The notes: generated from the letters alone by a model not told the origin. A DNA stretch of 57,391 bases from Bacteroidota bacterium (GCA_013288385.1 JABDBZ010000005.1:1-57391); one strand, 5' to 3'. Shown: positions 17,938-26,735, numbered from the stretch's first letter. Made by a program: numbers and translations.

Positions 17938-17961
17938 TTGTTTTATTAAGTTCTTAAACAA
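17938..17961. promoter_or_regulatory. Candidate TetR operator upstream of the efflux operon
   Basis: TTAAG-tt-CTTAA (17946-17957) lies inside a wider imperfect repeat in which TTGTTT on the left faces AAACAA on the right. It is just upstream of the tetR-like start, where an autoregulatory operator would be expected. Low-complexity AT sequence makes this tentative. Confidence 0.35.
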
Positions 17962-17972
17962 CGAGCTGAATT

Positions 17973-18830
17973 TTATTTGTTTGCTTTCTTTTTGATTGCG
18001 CTTATTGTTGCACCGGGCGACATTAAAATTGGCACCTGACCCCAATCTTCATATTTTGCAATCAATTGATCCTTTTTTGAGTCATCGCTTGCAGCTGTTT
18101 GCATGTCATCAAAATATTTTTTGAAATCGTTAATAATCTCAACTCCTCCCATAGGACCATGCCCGGGAATTACTTTCTGAACATCAAATTGTTTGGTTAC
18201 AACGTCAATTGCTTCTATATATCCATATGGGTCAGCAACACCCATCATTACGGGCACTTGTTTGTTTAAGATGACATCTCCACCAAATAACATTTTTCTT
18301 TTGTGGAGGTAAACAAAAACGTCGCTTGCTGTATGCGCATTTTTGTTGAAATTAAATATTGTAACAGTATCATCTCCCATTTTAATATCCATTCTATCCT
18401 TTACCCATTCTGTTGGTAGTGTTTCTTCACCTGCCTCTTTTGTCCAAAATTCTTTGGTGTAATTTCCTCCGGCAATAATTGTTTGTCCTTTATAATATGT
18501 ATTCCCTTTGGTATGATCAGGATGAAAATGTGTATTAATAACTATAATAGGTTTATTGCCGGCTATTTCTTTCACCATTTTAGATAGTTTCTCGGCCGCT
18601 TCATCCATCTTAGTGTCAATAACAATTACTAAACTGTCGGAAGTCAGTATTCCACTGTTGCCGCCACCACCTAATACAAGAGTAAGTTGCTTGTCGTATT
18701 TTACAACATTTGTGACTTTCATTTTTTGCATAAATGGTCGCAAATAAATTAAATATAAGGTTGTGCCTATTACAATTAATACTAAGAGTACAACGCCTAG
18801 CCATTTGAGTATTTTCTTAAATGTTTTCAT
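17973..18830 (-). CDS. MBL-fold metallo-hydrolase, membrane-anchored
   Basis: 285 residues. An N-terminal hydrophobic helix (about 10-30) anchors or exports it. The metallo-beta-lactamase metal site is HFHPDH (101-106), with a downstream His in the TASDVFVYL region, Asp in FGGDVIL, and the last His in VIPGHGPMG. All metal ligands of a dinuclear zinc hydrolase appear present. The substrate cannot be inferred. It lies 57 nt upstream of tetR on the same strand and might be read through into that operon. Gene 18952-20202 lies upstream on the same strand. Confidence 0.85.
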   Translation of the reverse strand: MKTFKKILKWLGVVLLVLIVIGTTLYLIYLRPFMQKMKVTNVVKYDKQLTLVLGGGGNSGILTSDSLVIVIDTKMDEAAEKLSKMVKEIAGNKPIIVINTHFHPDHTKGNTYYKGQTIIAGGNYTKEFWTKEAGEETLPTEWVKDRMDIKMGDDTVTIFNFNKNAHTASDVFVYLHKRKMLFGGDVILNKQVPVMMGVADPYGYIEAIDVVTKQFDVQKVIPGHGPMGGVEIINDFKKYFDDMQTAASDDSKKDQLIAKYEDWGQVPILMSPGATISAIKKKANK

Positions 18831-18951
18831 GTGTGATGTTTATTAAAAGATTTTGAATTTATGATATAAAACCGACCGTTTGGTTTGTAAAAGTATGAAC
18901 AAATTTTGAATGCACAAAAAATATTTTGATGAATAAAATTTAACCCTGGTT

Positions 18952-20202
18952 TTAGTGATTTAGCGTTTTTTTGGAATGTAATTTTATTTGAACATTGAAT
19001 TGTGTCCGCAAAAGCCAAATTTGTAATATTAAAGCCATTATTCCATTTATAAGTAAGGCAGTTGAAATATTGAATTGAGTAACTGTATAACCCGTGATGA
19101 GTGCCCCAATAGCGATCCCTCCTGAAAGTGATAATTGATATAAACTAACAATCCGACCACGAATATTCTCTTCTACATTTTCTTGTAAAGAGGTGTTTAA
19201 AGAAATATTGCTTGCTGTTAAAGTTATACCTGCAAAAACAAGAAGGATAATTAAGAAGTAGAATGAATGATTTAATGAAATTGCGACAATTATTAAACCT
19301 AAAAAAATTGCTAATATTGATGCAAGTCTGTTTCGTTTTATTAATTTTGGCAGAGGAATAAAAGTGATAGCTGCTCCAATTAATCCGCCAATGCCGAATG
19401 CCGCGACTGATATACCAAAGTATTCTGCTTGCGCATGAAAAGTATTTTTTATTAAAACGGCACAAAATGTAATAATTGGGGCACAAAAAGTACTTGTTAT
19501 CAAAATAGTCAATAAAGAAATTCGAATTTCAGGATTAATCAAAATTTTTCGGAATTCTTTTAATTGATGAACAGGTTTTGTGTTAATAGATTCTCCTTGT
19601 TTTTTTAATTTTCCGCGTGGAAAAATAAAATAGATCGAAAGAAAAAATGGAATATAAGAAGCTGCATTTGCACTAAAACAAACTAAGGCTCCAAAGCGAA
19701 CTATCACAATGCCTGCTATTGCCGGACCTAAAATTCTTGAAAGATTGAATTGGGTGGAATTGAGAGATACAGCTTTAGGAATATCTTTTTTTTCCACTAA
19801 TGATGGCGTAATCGACTGGAAAGATGGCATTGAAAGAGAATCTGTAAGGCCGACTAAAAAAGAAATTACAACAATCATCCAAACTTTGAGCCAACCAACT
19901 AAGAGTAATATTACCATGGTTATAACACATAGAAATTGAATTGCCTGAAAAAATAATATTATCACCTTCCGATTATAATGATCTGCTAATACTCCGCCTA
20001 AAAGAGTAAAAAGTAAACCCGGAGCATTTAACGCGAAACTGTCGAGTCCTAACCAAAATGGTGAATTGGTTAAATTTAATACCACCCAAGGTTCGGCTAT
20101 TTGCTGCATCCAAGCACCAATGTTTGAAAGCAAACTACCAAACCAAAAAAGAAGGTATCGACCTGAACGAAAAAAACTTTTTGATTGTATTGAATCAGCC
20201 AT
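18952..20202 (-). CDS. MFS transporter, EntS-like
   Basis: 416 residues with about 12 membrane segments. The N-terminus RYLLFWFGSLLSNIGAWMQQIAEPWVV and the loop 2-3 motif GGVLADHYNRKVI place it in the MFS_3/EntS-like exporter group. It is a paralogue of the gene at 21553-22821 (shared WMQ, LGG.LAD.YNR, and SITPSLVEKKDIPKAVSLNS versus HEIIDRKEDLPNAIALNS). Substrates of this group include siderophores and drugs; none is evident here. Divergent from the PPM phosphatase gene. Confidence 0.88.
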   Translation of the reverse strand: MADSIQSKSFFRSGRYLLFWFGSLLSNIGAWMQQIAEPWVVLNLTNSPFWLGLDSFALNAPGLLFTLLGGVLADHYNRKVIILFFQAIQFLCVITMVILLLVGWLKVWMIVVISFLVGLTDSLSMPSFQSITPSLVEKKDIPKAVSLNSTQFNLSRILGPAIAGIVIVRFGALVCFSANAASYIPFFLSIYFIFPRGKLKKQGESINTKPVHQLKEFRKILINPEIRISLLTILITSTFCAPIITFCAVLIKNTFHAQAEYFGISVAAFGIGGLIGAAITFIPLPKLIKRNRLASILAIFLGLIIVAISLNHSFYFLIILLVFAGITLTASNISLNTSLQENVEENIRGRIVSLYQLSLSGGIAIGALITGYTVTQFNISTALLINGIMALILQIWLLRTQFNVQIKLHSKKTLNH

Positions 20203-20375
20203 GGGTTATATTCTACCTTAATTCTAATCGATAATTCGGATTTAATAAAGGTCATCAAAATATCAATTAGTTTTCTCTATAATAACAAAAAATGGATATA
20301 TTGTTTGCTTTTATTTTAGAATTGTGATGACAATCTAAAAATTAAAGGGAAATAGAAATGAAATAATGAGGAATA

Positions 20376-21452
20376 TTGAAGCAAGAAATAAAAAAAATAA
20401 ATATATTTGATTACATGCTATTATCACCTATAGAACAATATAAAAAGCTGAAGCACTACTATTTCAGAAGTTGGAAAGAACAAGATAGTTTTGAGAGATA
20501 TACCGGTATTTTGTTTTTTATCATTGTAATGGGTATAGGATTATTCTTACCGGAGAAATATCGTAAACATGGAACCGAATTTATTTTTATCCTATCGATA
20601 TTTTATATGGCTACTATGCTAAGAAGATTAAGAAACGCTAAGCGCGAACTTATTGAAAAAAATGATAAGATAGCGCTTCAGAAACAATTAATAGAAGAAC
20701 ATCAAAAAGAAACGATTGATAGTATTACTTACGCTAAACGAATTCAAGATGCGATTTTACCTCCAACAGATTTAATTAAAGAGAAATTATCTAACACCTT
20801 TGTATTATACAAGCCAAAAGATATTGTAGCAGGTGATTTTTATTGGATGGAGCAAATAAATGATACTATTTTAATTGCTGCTGCAGATTGCACCGGACAC
20901 GGAGTTCCCGGCGCATTGGTTTCTGTGGTTTGTAGCAATGCGTTAAATAGAGCAGTTAAAGAATTTCACTTTTCAGATTCAGGTGCAGTACTTGACAAAG
21001 TGACTGATCTTGTTTTAGAGACTTTTGAAAAAAGCACGGCGGAAGTTCAGGATGGTATGGATATTTCGATGCTTTCAATAAATAAAGCAACCAAACAAAT
21101 ACAATGGAGCGGCGCTAACAATCCTTTGTGGTACATAGAAAATAAAGAATTGAAAGAAATTACTGCCGATAAACAACCTATAGGTAAAAGTAGTCACCGC
21201 AAACCTTTTACAACGCATACAATTGAATATAAAACAGGAACAACATTTTATTTATTTACCGACGGTTTTGCTGATCAGTTTGGTGGACCAAAAGGAAAGA
21301 AGTTTAAGTACAAACAATTTCAGGAAATACTTTCTGAAATATTAGACAAAAATCCTGACGCTCAAAAATCGGCATTGAATACGGCCTTTGAAAATTGGAA
21401 AGGTGATCTGGAACAAGTCGATGACGTTTGTATCATAGGCATTCGTTTATGA
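20376..21452 (+). CDS. PPM/SpoIIE-type serine phosphatase, membrane-bound
   Basis: 358 residues from a TTG start at 20376, which has a good GAGGA five bases upstream; the first in-frame ATG is at 20415. Two membrane helices (about 47-62 and 68-84) are followed by a coiled coil containing the phylum-typical linker TYAKRIQDAILPP. The SpoIIE/PP2C domain fills the rest: KPKDIVAGDFYWME, AAADCTGHGVPGALVS with the metal-binding Asp, DGMDISML, LFTDGFADQFGG and the terminal DDVCIIGIRL. It probably dephosphorylates an anti-anti-sigma-like or SiaC-like protein. No sensor domain beyond the membrane part. It is flanked by two paralogous MFS genes. Confidence 0.9.
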   Translation: MKQEIKKINIFDYMLLSPIEQYKKLKHYYFRSWKEQDSFERYTGILFFIIVMGIGLFLPEKYRKHGTEFIFILSIFYMATMLRRLRNAKRELIEKNDKIALQKQLIEEHQKETIDSITYAKRIQDAILPPTDLIKEKLSNTFVLYKPKDIVAGDFYWMEQINDTILIAAADCTGHGVPGALVSVVCSNALNRAVKEFHFSDSGAVLDKVTDLVLETFEKSTAEVQDGMDISMLSINKATKQIQWSGANNPLWYIENKELKEITADKQPIGKSSHRKPFTTHTIEYKTGTTFYLFTDGFADQFGGPKGKKFKYKQFQEILSEILDKNPDAQKSALNTAFENWKGDLEQVDDVCIIGIRL

Positions 21453-21552
21453 TTTATGAAATTGTCAACTCAATGATCTGGGTAAAATAGAGATCTAACG
21501 AGATTTGTTTCATTGGCATTACTTTTGATGAATATGTTTTTGATACTGATAA

Positions 21553-22821
21553 ATGAACATTAATATATTTAACGCATTTCACAGCCACAATTACAGGTTG
21601 TATTTTTTCGGTCAATCTATTTCTTTGATAGGAACCTGGATGCAACGCACGGCAGTATATTGGCTCATATATGTGCAAACTCATTCTGCTTTTATGTTGG
21701 GTTTAGCCGTATTTGCAGCACAGTTTCCTTCCTTCTTATTTTCTCCATTGGGTGGAATCATAGCTGATAGATACAATCGTTATCGTGTTTTAATTATTAC
21801 ACAAATAGCTTCATTAGTTCAAGCAGTTTTACTTGTGGCATTGGTTATGTTTAGTCATTATAATGTTTGGCAAATATTTGCGCTAAGTATTTTGCTGGGC
21901 ACAATTAATGCTTTTGATGTGCCTGCCCGACAAGTGATGGTGCATGAAATAATTGATCGGAAAGAAGATTTGCCCAATGCCATTGCTCTCAATTCATCAA
22001 TGGTAAATTTAGCACGAATGATTGGTCCGGCAGTATCGGGTATTGTATTAGAAAAACTTGGTGCGGGAACCTGTTTTTTAATTAATGCCATAAGTTTTGT
22101 TGCAGTAATTGTGTCCTTATTATTAATGAAGTTTCCTGAATATATTCCACAAATCCATACCAAGAAAGTTTTGAGTGAATTTAAGGAAGGATGGAAATAT
22201 TTAAAACAAACCCCATCAATTGGCTTTGTTGTTTTAATGCTTGCCTGCACAAGTTTATTGGTATTGCCTTTTAGCACTTTACTTCCTGTTTATGCAAAAG
22301 TTATCTTCAAAGGAAGTGCTTCTACGTTTGGCTACCTCAATAGTTTTATTGGACTCGGAGCTGTAGGTGGGGCATTTTTTTTAGCTTCATTAAAAACGGG
22401 CGTTGACCTTAAAAAAATCTTATTCATCAATTTATTAATATTTGGAGGAGGGCTTATTTTATTTTCTCATATGACTAATCTTCCGATAGCGTTAATATTT
22501 GCTTTGATATCAGGTTTTGGAATGATGTCTCAAATAACAATTAGTAATACTATTATACAAACAAGTGCATCGGCCGAAATGAGAGGTAGGGCAATTAGTT
22601 ATTTCGCGATGGCTTTTTTTGGAATGCAACCTTTGGGTGGATTATTGATTGGGGCTTTATCCCATTATGTTGGCGCACCCAATACTATTTTAGCAGAAGG
22701 AATTGCAGCCTTATTAATTGCTTTTATATTTTTACCATTTCTAAGAAAAGATATTTTGAAAGAGAAAGACAAAATAAAAATCATTGAATTAGAAGACCCA
22801 TCAGTAAATGCAAATCAATAA
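21553..22821 (+). CDS. MFS transporter, EntS-like (second paralogue)
   Basis: 422 residues, about 12 membrane segments. Signature segments: NYRLYFFGQSISLIGTWMQRTAVYWLIY at the start, LGGIIADRYNRYRVL between helices 2 and 3, FDVPARQVMVHEI, and MRGRAISYFAMAFFGMQPLGGLLIG. It is the same exporter group as 18952-20202, on the opposite strand. It is followed after 18 nt by the isochorismatase-family gene, so the two are probably cotranscribed, ending at the 23438-23471 terminator. Confidence 0.9.
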   Translation: MNINIFNAFHSHNYRLYFFGQSISLIGTWMQRTAVYWLIYVQTHSAFMLGLAVFAAQFPSFLFSPLGGIIADRYNRYRVLIITQIASLVQAVLLVALVMFSHYNVWQIFALSILLGTINAFDVPARQVMVHEIIDRKEDLPNAIALNSSMVNLARMIGPAVSGIVLEKLGAGTCFLINAISFVAVIVSLLLMKFPEYIPQIHTKKVLSEFKEGWKYLKQTPSIGFVVLMLACTSLLVLPFSTLLPVYAKVIFKGSASTFGYLNSFIGLGAVGGAFFLASLKTGVDLKKILFINLLIFGGGLILFSHMTNLPIALIFALISGFGMMSQITISNTIIQTSASAEMRGRAISYFAMAFFGMQPLGGLLIGALSHYVGAPNTILAEGIAALLIAFIFLPFLRKDILKEKDKIKIIELEDPSVNANQ

Positions 22822-22839
22822 TAATTTAAATCATAAAAT

Positions 22840-23418
22840 ATGGAACAAAATAACAACAATCAAACAACGGCTTTATTAATTATGGATGTTCAAGGACCTA
22901 CCATAAAAATGCTGCCAGATAGTTTACCGCTCATTCACTCTATTACGAAAGCGATAGACGCCGCAAGAAAAAATAAAATACCGGTAATATATGTAGTTAT
23001 CGGATTCAGAAAGGGATATCCAGAAGTTAGTCCTAATAATAAGTCTTTTGTCATGTTGAAAAGTGGAGCCATGTCTCTTGATACAGAAGAGTCGGCTAAA
23101 GTTCATGAATCGGTTGCACCATTACCAGGCGAAATTATTATAACTAAAAAAAGAACAAGCGCTTTTGCCGGGAGCGATCTGGAAGTTGTACTGAGATCTT
23201 TCGGAATAAACCATCTTGTTCTTACCGGAATTGCAACAAATGGTGTGGTGTTATCTACAACCCGTGAAGCTGCCGACAAGGATTATAAAATTACGGTGCT
23301 TTCTGATTGTTGTGCAGATAGAGATGAAGAAGTTCATCGCGTACTTACCACTAAAGTCTTTCCAAGACAGGCAGATGTAATTACCGCTGAAGAATGGCGC
23401 GCCGGCATTAAAAGTTAA
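22840..23418 (+). CDS. Isochorismatase-family hydrolase lacking the usual nucleophile cysteine
   Basis: 192 residues. The cysteine-hydrolase fold is clear: LLIMDVQG with Asp16, ITKKRTSAFAG with Lys103/104, and the cis-peptide segment LVLTGIATNGVV (127-137). In most family members the residue two after GIAT is the catalytic cysteine (GIATxxCV-like); here it is Gly135. The D and K of the triad are kept, and the following TTREAADKDYKITVLSDCCADRDEEVH and KVFPRQADV are typical of a subgroup that also reads GIATxGVV. Either this subgroup uses another residue or it is not a classical hydrolase. Probably in an operon with the MFS gene. Confidence 0.85.
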   Translation: MEQNNNNQTTALLIMDVQGPTIKMLPDSLPLIHSITKAIDAARKNKIPVIYVVIGFRKGYPEVSPNNKSFVMLKSGAMSLDTEESAKVHESVAPLPGEIIITKKRTSAFAGSDLEVVLRSFGINHLVLTGIATNGVVLSTTREAADKDYKITVLSDCCADRDEEVHRVLTTKVFPRQADVITAEEWRAGIKS

Positions 23419-23437
23419 ATTAAAAGAGAATACTCCC

Positions 23438-23471
23438 AAACCCCTTATGGAATTATAACTGTAAGGGGTTT
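23438..23471 (+). terminator. Rho-independent terminator
   Basis: AAACCCCTTA (23438-23447) pairs perfectly with TAAGGGGTTT (23462-23471), then TTCTTTT. It closes the MFS-isochorismatase unit. Confidence 0.88.
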
Positions 23472-23610
23472 TCTTTTGTAAAAAGGGAGAGAAGTATCCG
23501 AACCCTTCTCAATTTTCTCTAAATGAGAAAAATATAATTTTAACATAAAAAAAATAATTTTTCCGCAAGTTTTTGGTTATTTGTCAGTCTAACTCAAGTA
23601 GCCATCTTTA

Positions 23611-24171
23611 ATGACTGAATCTGAAATTGTAAAAAAGCTAATTGAAAATGATGAAGATACATTTCGGTTTCTTATTGATAAATACCATTTAAACATATTT
23701 AAAGTTTGTTTGGGGTTTTTACATCATAAAGAAGATGCAGAAGATGTTGCACAAGAAGTTTTTATTGAAGTGTTCCAATCAATTAATCGTTTTAAACAAG
23801 AGTCTGCCCTTTCGACCTGGTTGTATAGAATAGCTGTAAATAAATCATTAAACGTTCTTCAAAAGAGAAAAACGAGAAAATTATTTAATGATTTACAAAA
23901 AGCAATAAACTTAAAAGCACTTTTGTTTGATTCTTCAGATCCGCACAAAAACCTTGAGACGAAAGAAAACGCAAATATTTTATTTAAAGTAATTAATAGT
24001 TTACCCGAAAATCAACGAATTGCATATACATTAGCAAAATACGATGAACTATCTTATAATGAAATAGCGAAAATAATGAATACAAGTTTATCCTCGGTTG
24101 AATCGCTTTTACATAGAGCAAAAAAAACATTACATAAAAAATTAATTAAATATTATGAAGGAAAATATTAG
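23611..24171 (+). CDS. ECF-type RNA polymerase sigma factor
   Basis: 186 residues. Region 2 is seen in DEDTFRFLIDKYHLNIFKVCLGFLHHKEDAEDVAQEVFIEVF (about 13-55) with FKQESALSTWLYRIAVNKSLN after it. Region 4 is SLPENQRIAYTLAKYDELSYNEIAKIMNTSLSSVESLLHRAKKTLHKKL (about 130-178). No region 1 or 3, so it is an extracytoplasmic-function sigma factor. It is the first gene of a unit with a zinc-finger anti-sigma factor and a CpxP-like membrane protein, suggesting control by an envelope signal. Confidence 0.95.
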   Translation: MTESEIVKKLIENDEDTFRFLIDKYHLNIFKVCLGFLHHKEDAEDVAQEVFIEVFQSINRFKQESALSTWLYRIAVNKSLNVLQKRKTRKLFNDLQKAINLKALLFDSSDPHKNLETKENANILFKVINSLPENQRIAYTLAKYDELSYNEIAKIMNTSLSSVESLLHRAKKTLHKKLIKYYEGKY

Positions 24172-24652
24172 AAAACCCCGCAAGTTTTTTTTAAAAAGCT
24201 TGTCTAATAATAAAAGAAGAAAGATGGAATGCAATCATTTTAAAAGCAGTTTAATTGATTTTTGTGAAGAAACTCTTTCTCCAAGTAAGACATTTGAAAT
24301 GAATGTTCATATTTGTAAATGCGATTCATGTAATAAATTTTACTCGAAAATGTATGATCTTTTTGAGCAAATGAAAGCAGAAAAGAAAATTGAACCAAAT
24401 CCATATTTTGTGTCAAGAGTTTTGGCAAATCTTAATCCGGAAAAGGAAAATAATCAGAAGTTGCCGGGTCTTTTTTTAATAATGCCAAATAGAGTTTCTA
24501 TTGCTCTTATACTTTTTGTTGGTATTATGACAGGGGCGGCATTGACGTTTTTTTTGCAGCCTGTTGAAAACACAATTGTGAATGAAGATGAAGTAAAAAA
24601 TGAACTAATAAGTACCAATGACAATAATATATTAACCTTAAATGACGAATAA
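24155..24652 (+). CDS. Zinc-finger (zf-HC2) anti-sigma factor, single-pass membrane
   Basis: 165 residues from 24155, or 142 from the ATG at 24224 (MECNHF), which I prefer because the zf-HC2 domain begins there and AAGAAGAAAG lies just upstream. The longer form overlaps the sigma gene by 17 nt. The zinc-binding pattern is ECNHF ... HICKCDSC. One membrane helix (VSIALILFVGIMTGAALTFFL) is followed by a short acidic tail outside the cytoplasm. It likely holds the ECF sigma factor at the membrane. Confidence 0.82.
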   Translation: MKENIRKPRKFFLKSLSNNKRRKMECNHFKSSLIDFCEETLSPSKTFEMNVHICKCDSCNKFYSKMYDLFEQMKAEKKIEPNPYFVSRVLANLNPEKENNQKLPGLFLIMPNRVSIALILFVGIMTGAALTFFLQPVENTIVNEDEVKNELISTNDNNILTLNDE

Positions 24653-25220
24653 GATGAGTTATTTTTTAAAACAAAAAGTTTGGTTTTTTATCGCCGTATT
24701 TTTTATGGTTGTAAATATTGTAATTGTGGTTGGAATATTTTGGCGTAAAAGTCATAATCACCACGAAAGAAATCAAAGAGAAGAAAATTGGAGCCGATTT
24801 GATTCAGCCCGATCCGGTACTTTTCATCGTGGTATGCGTGGCGGAAGATTTAACGGACGACATTTTTCAAGAACTGATTTCATGGCTCGTGAGCTTAATT
24901 TTTCTGATGAACAAAAAAAGAAATATGAGCAAATTAATAATGAGGTAGAATCACAAAAGGATAGTTTATTTAAGAATCATGAAATTTTGAAAAGGATGTT
25001 TAATCAAGCTTTATATAGTGAAAATTCAAACCCACGATATATAGATTCCCTGATAAAAGCTATTGGTGTTAGCTCTGAGAGTTATAATCGTTTGAGGGTT
25101 GAAAAAGCAAATAAAATAAAAGCCTTATGTACTGATGAACAAAAGGAGAAATTGAGTTCGCTTTTTAGCAAAGAAAAATTCGGAAATCATAACCGTGGTA
25201 TAGGTAGAAGACGGCATTAA
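24642..25220 (+). CDS. CpxP/Spy-like (LTxxQ) membrane-anchored periplasmic protein
   Basis: 192 residues. One N-terminal membrane helix (about 13-32), then a His/Arg-rich linker (KSHNHHERNQREE, RGMRGGRFNGRHF) that could bind metal, then a mostly helical domain with MARELNFSDEQKKKYEQI and CTDEQKEKLSSLF, resembling the paired LTxxQ motifs of Spy/CpxP/CnrX-type sensors. It overlaps the anti-sigma gene by 11 nt. With its neighbours it recalls the sigma/anti-sigma/periplasmic sensor arrangement of CnrH-CnrY-CnrX, so metal or envelope stress sensing is plausible but not shown. Confidence 0.7.
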   Translation: MTNKMSYFLKQKVWFFIAVFFMVVNIVIVVGIFWRKSHNHHERNQREENWSRFDSARSGTFHRGMRGGRFNGRHFSRTDFMARELNFSDEQKKKYEQINNEVESQKDSLFKNHEILKRMFNQALYSENSNPRYIDSLIKAIGVSSESYNRLRVEKANKIKALCTDEQKEKLSSLFSKEKFGNHNRGIGRRRH

Positions 25221-25240
25221 AATTTAAATAAGTTTATTAC

Positions 25241-26074
25241 ATGAAAATAATGTTTGCAGGTAGAGATAACTGCTTCAATAGAAAGTTTATTGCCGAAATG
25301 TCGGTAGAACATGAAATTGTTTGCTGTTTATTTTTAGAACCAGACAGGGGTACAACACTTGGTCGGGTAAAAAAAATAGGAAAACGCGTAACGAAATACG
25401 GTTTAATAAGGGCTTTTGATGAGCTGGCTTTTCATGTATTTGACAGACTTTTTTTAAGAAAAAGAGAAAAAGAATTTTATAGAAATAATCCGGATTTTTT
25501 TATTGGTAATACAGAGTTAAGTTGCCCTGTTTATAATATTAAAAACATTCATGATGAGAAATGTTTGAAAATGATAAAAGAAATAGCACCCGACATTATT
25601 TTCAGCATTTGTTCGCATATTCTTTTTGAGAAGAGTTTATACAAAATCCCCAGGTTAGGCACTTTTGTTCTTCATGAAGGAATAACACCGGAGTATAGAG
25701 GACTTCACACCTGTTTGTGGGCTTTAATGAAAAGAGAATATCAGTATGTTGGTTACACGGTTTTAAAAGTGAATTCGCAAATTGATAGCGGAGAAATTTT
25801 ATTACAAGGCCAATATAATTTTAATGCGAAGGAAAATTATAAAGCCTGGAGTTGGGTAGGGCATAATGCTTTAATATATGGGTTACAGGATATAATAAAA
25901 TCTTTTAGGGAATTGGAAAGAGATGGAGAGTTTGTGCCGATAAAGAAAGAAAATAGGCCAAACTATTATTATACATGGATGAGATTATCAGAATTTTTAT
26001 TTCTCTACATGAAAAATTATTTTTTCAAAGAACATAAATTTCAGTTTTTTGGAGTACTTAAAAAAATAAATTGA
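25241..26074 (+). CDS. Formyltransferase family protein
   Basis: 277 residues. The formyl-transferase catalytic stretch is visible as APDIIFSICSHIL...IPRLGTFVLHEGITPEYRGLHTCLWAL (about 118-163), with the catalytic His in VLHEGITPEYRG, followed by IDSGEILLQG, which carries the conserved Asp. Most members move a formyl group from 10-formyl-tetrahydrofolate to an amine, including sugar amines for surface polysaccharides. The N-terminal fold (MKIMFAGRDNCFNRKFI) is intact. It starts 20 nt after the CpxP-like gene and is probably cotranscribed. The acceptor is unknown. Confidence 0.8.
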   Translation: MKIMFAGRDNCFNRKFIAEMSVEHEIVCCLFLEPDRGTTLGRVKKIGKRVTKYGLIRAFDELAFHVFDRLFLRKREKEFYRNNPDFFIGNTELSCPVYNIKNIHDEKCLKMIKEIAPDIIFSICSHILFEKSLYKIPRLGTFVLHEGITPEYRGLHTCLWALMKREYQYVGYTVLKVNSQIDSGEILLQGQYNFNAKENYKAWSWVGHNALIYGLQDIIKSFRELERDGEFVPIKKENRPNYYYTWMRLSEFLFLYMKNYFFKEHKFQFFGVLKKIN

Positions 26075-26222
26075 CTGATGGTTATTAGTATAAGAGTTAG
26101 ATAAAAGGACTTCTATCACTCTTTGGATTTGGTAATAAAAGGTTAATAAAACCGAAGAATGTCAACGATTTATCCATAAAAGGTGTAGATTTCACTTTAT
26201 GATGAATCTAAACAGATTTTTT

Positions 26223-26230
26223 TATATTTG
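26223..26230 (+). promoter_or_regulatory. Candidate -7 element TATATTTG close to the start codon
   Basis: TATATTTG matches TAnnTTTG and ends only 6 nt before the ATG at 26237, so the transcript would have almost no leader. No good TTTG -33 box is present. Confidence 0.4.
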
Positions 26231-26236
26231 TAATAG

Positions 26237-26656
26237 ATGAATTCTATTACTACAAGAACTACCGTAACATCAATTAGTGGAAATACACTGACTGCTGAAA
26301 TGTTTGACAATGTCGAAATTGACGTAGATGATGTAAACGAAAATTACACTGCTGCAGTAAAATTAACGCATGGAGAAAAATACCTTTCACTTGTATTAGC
26401 AGCACCTTTTTCATCCATTACTAAAGAAGCCAGAGAGATAGCCAATAAAGAATTTATGTATAAGAATACGATAGCTCAGGCTATTGTTGTAAAATCATTA
26501 TCCAACCGTTTAATGGGTAACTTTCTTGTTAAAATATATAAACCCTTCTGCCCTTTAAAATTATTTAAAAATAAGGAAGATGCTATTGTATGGCTTAATG
26601 AAATGTGGGATAAGAAAGTTAATGCAAAAGCGGATACGCAACATTTGATAGAATAA
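26237..26656 (+). CDS. STAS/SpoIIAA-like domain protein (DUF7793-like)
   Basis: 139 residues, no signal peptide. The segment SSITKEAREIANKEFMYKNTIAQAIVVKSLSNRLMGNFLVKIYKPFCPLKLFKNKEDAIVWLNEMW resembles the small STAS-like Bacteroidota proteins grouped under DUF7793, which have the alternating alpha/beta pattern of anti-anti-sigma domains. The assignment rests on motif memory. If right, it could be a phosphoprotein partner for PPM phosphatases such as those in this window. Monocistronic, ending at a strong terminator shared with the convergent TM2 gene. Confidence 0.65.
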   Translation: MNSITTRTTVTSISGNTLTAEMFDNVEIDVDDVNENYTAAVKLTHGEKYLSLVLAAPFSSITKEAREIANKEFMYKNTIAQAIVVKSLSNRLMGNFLVKIYKPFCPLKLFKNKEDAIVWLNEMWDKKVNAKADTQHLIE

Positions 26657-26684
26657 TAAAATTAGAAAAATTCAACATGAAAGA

Positions 26685-26712
26685 AAGAAGGAGATCAATT
26701 GGTCTCCTTCTT
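26685..26712. terminator. Bidirectional terminator hairpin
   Basis: AAGAAGGAGATC (26685-26696) pairs with GGTCTCCTTCTT (26701-26712), 12 bp with one G-T pair and an AATT loop, between two convergent genes. Both flanks can serve as weak T-tracts. Confidence 0.8.
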
Positions 26713-26735
26713 AAGTTTGGTGATAGTATGAAATT

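Noticed and set aside
21858..22277. 139-codon minus-strand ORF
   Set aside because: Antisense to the second MFS gene.
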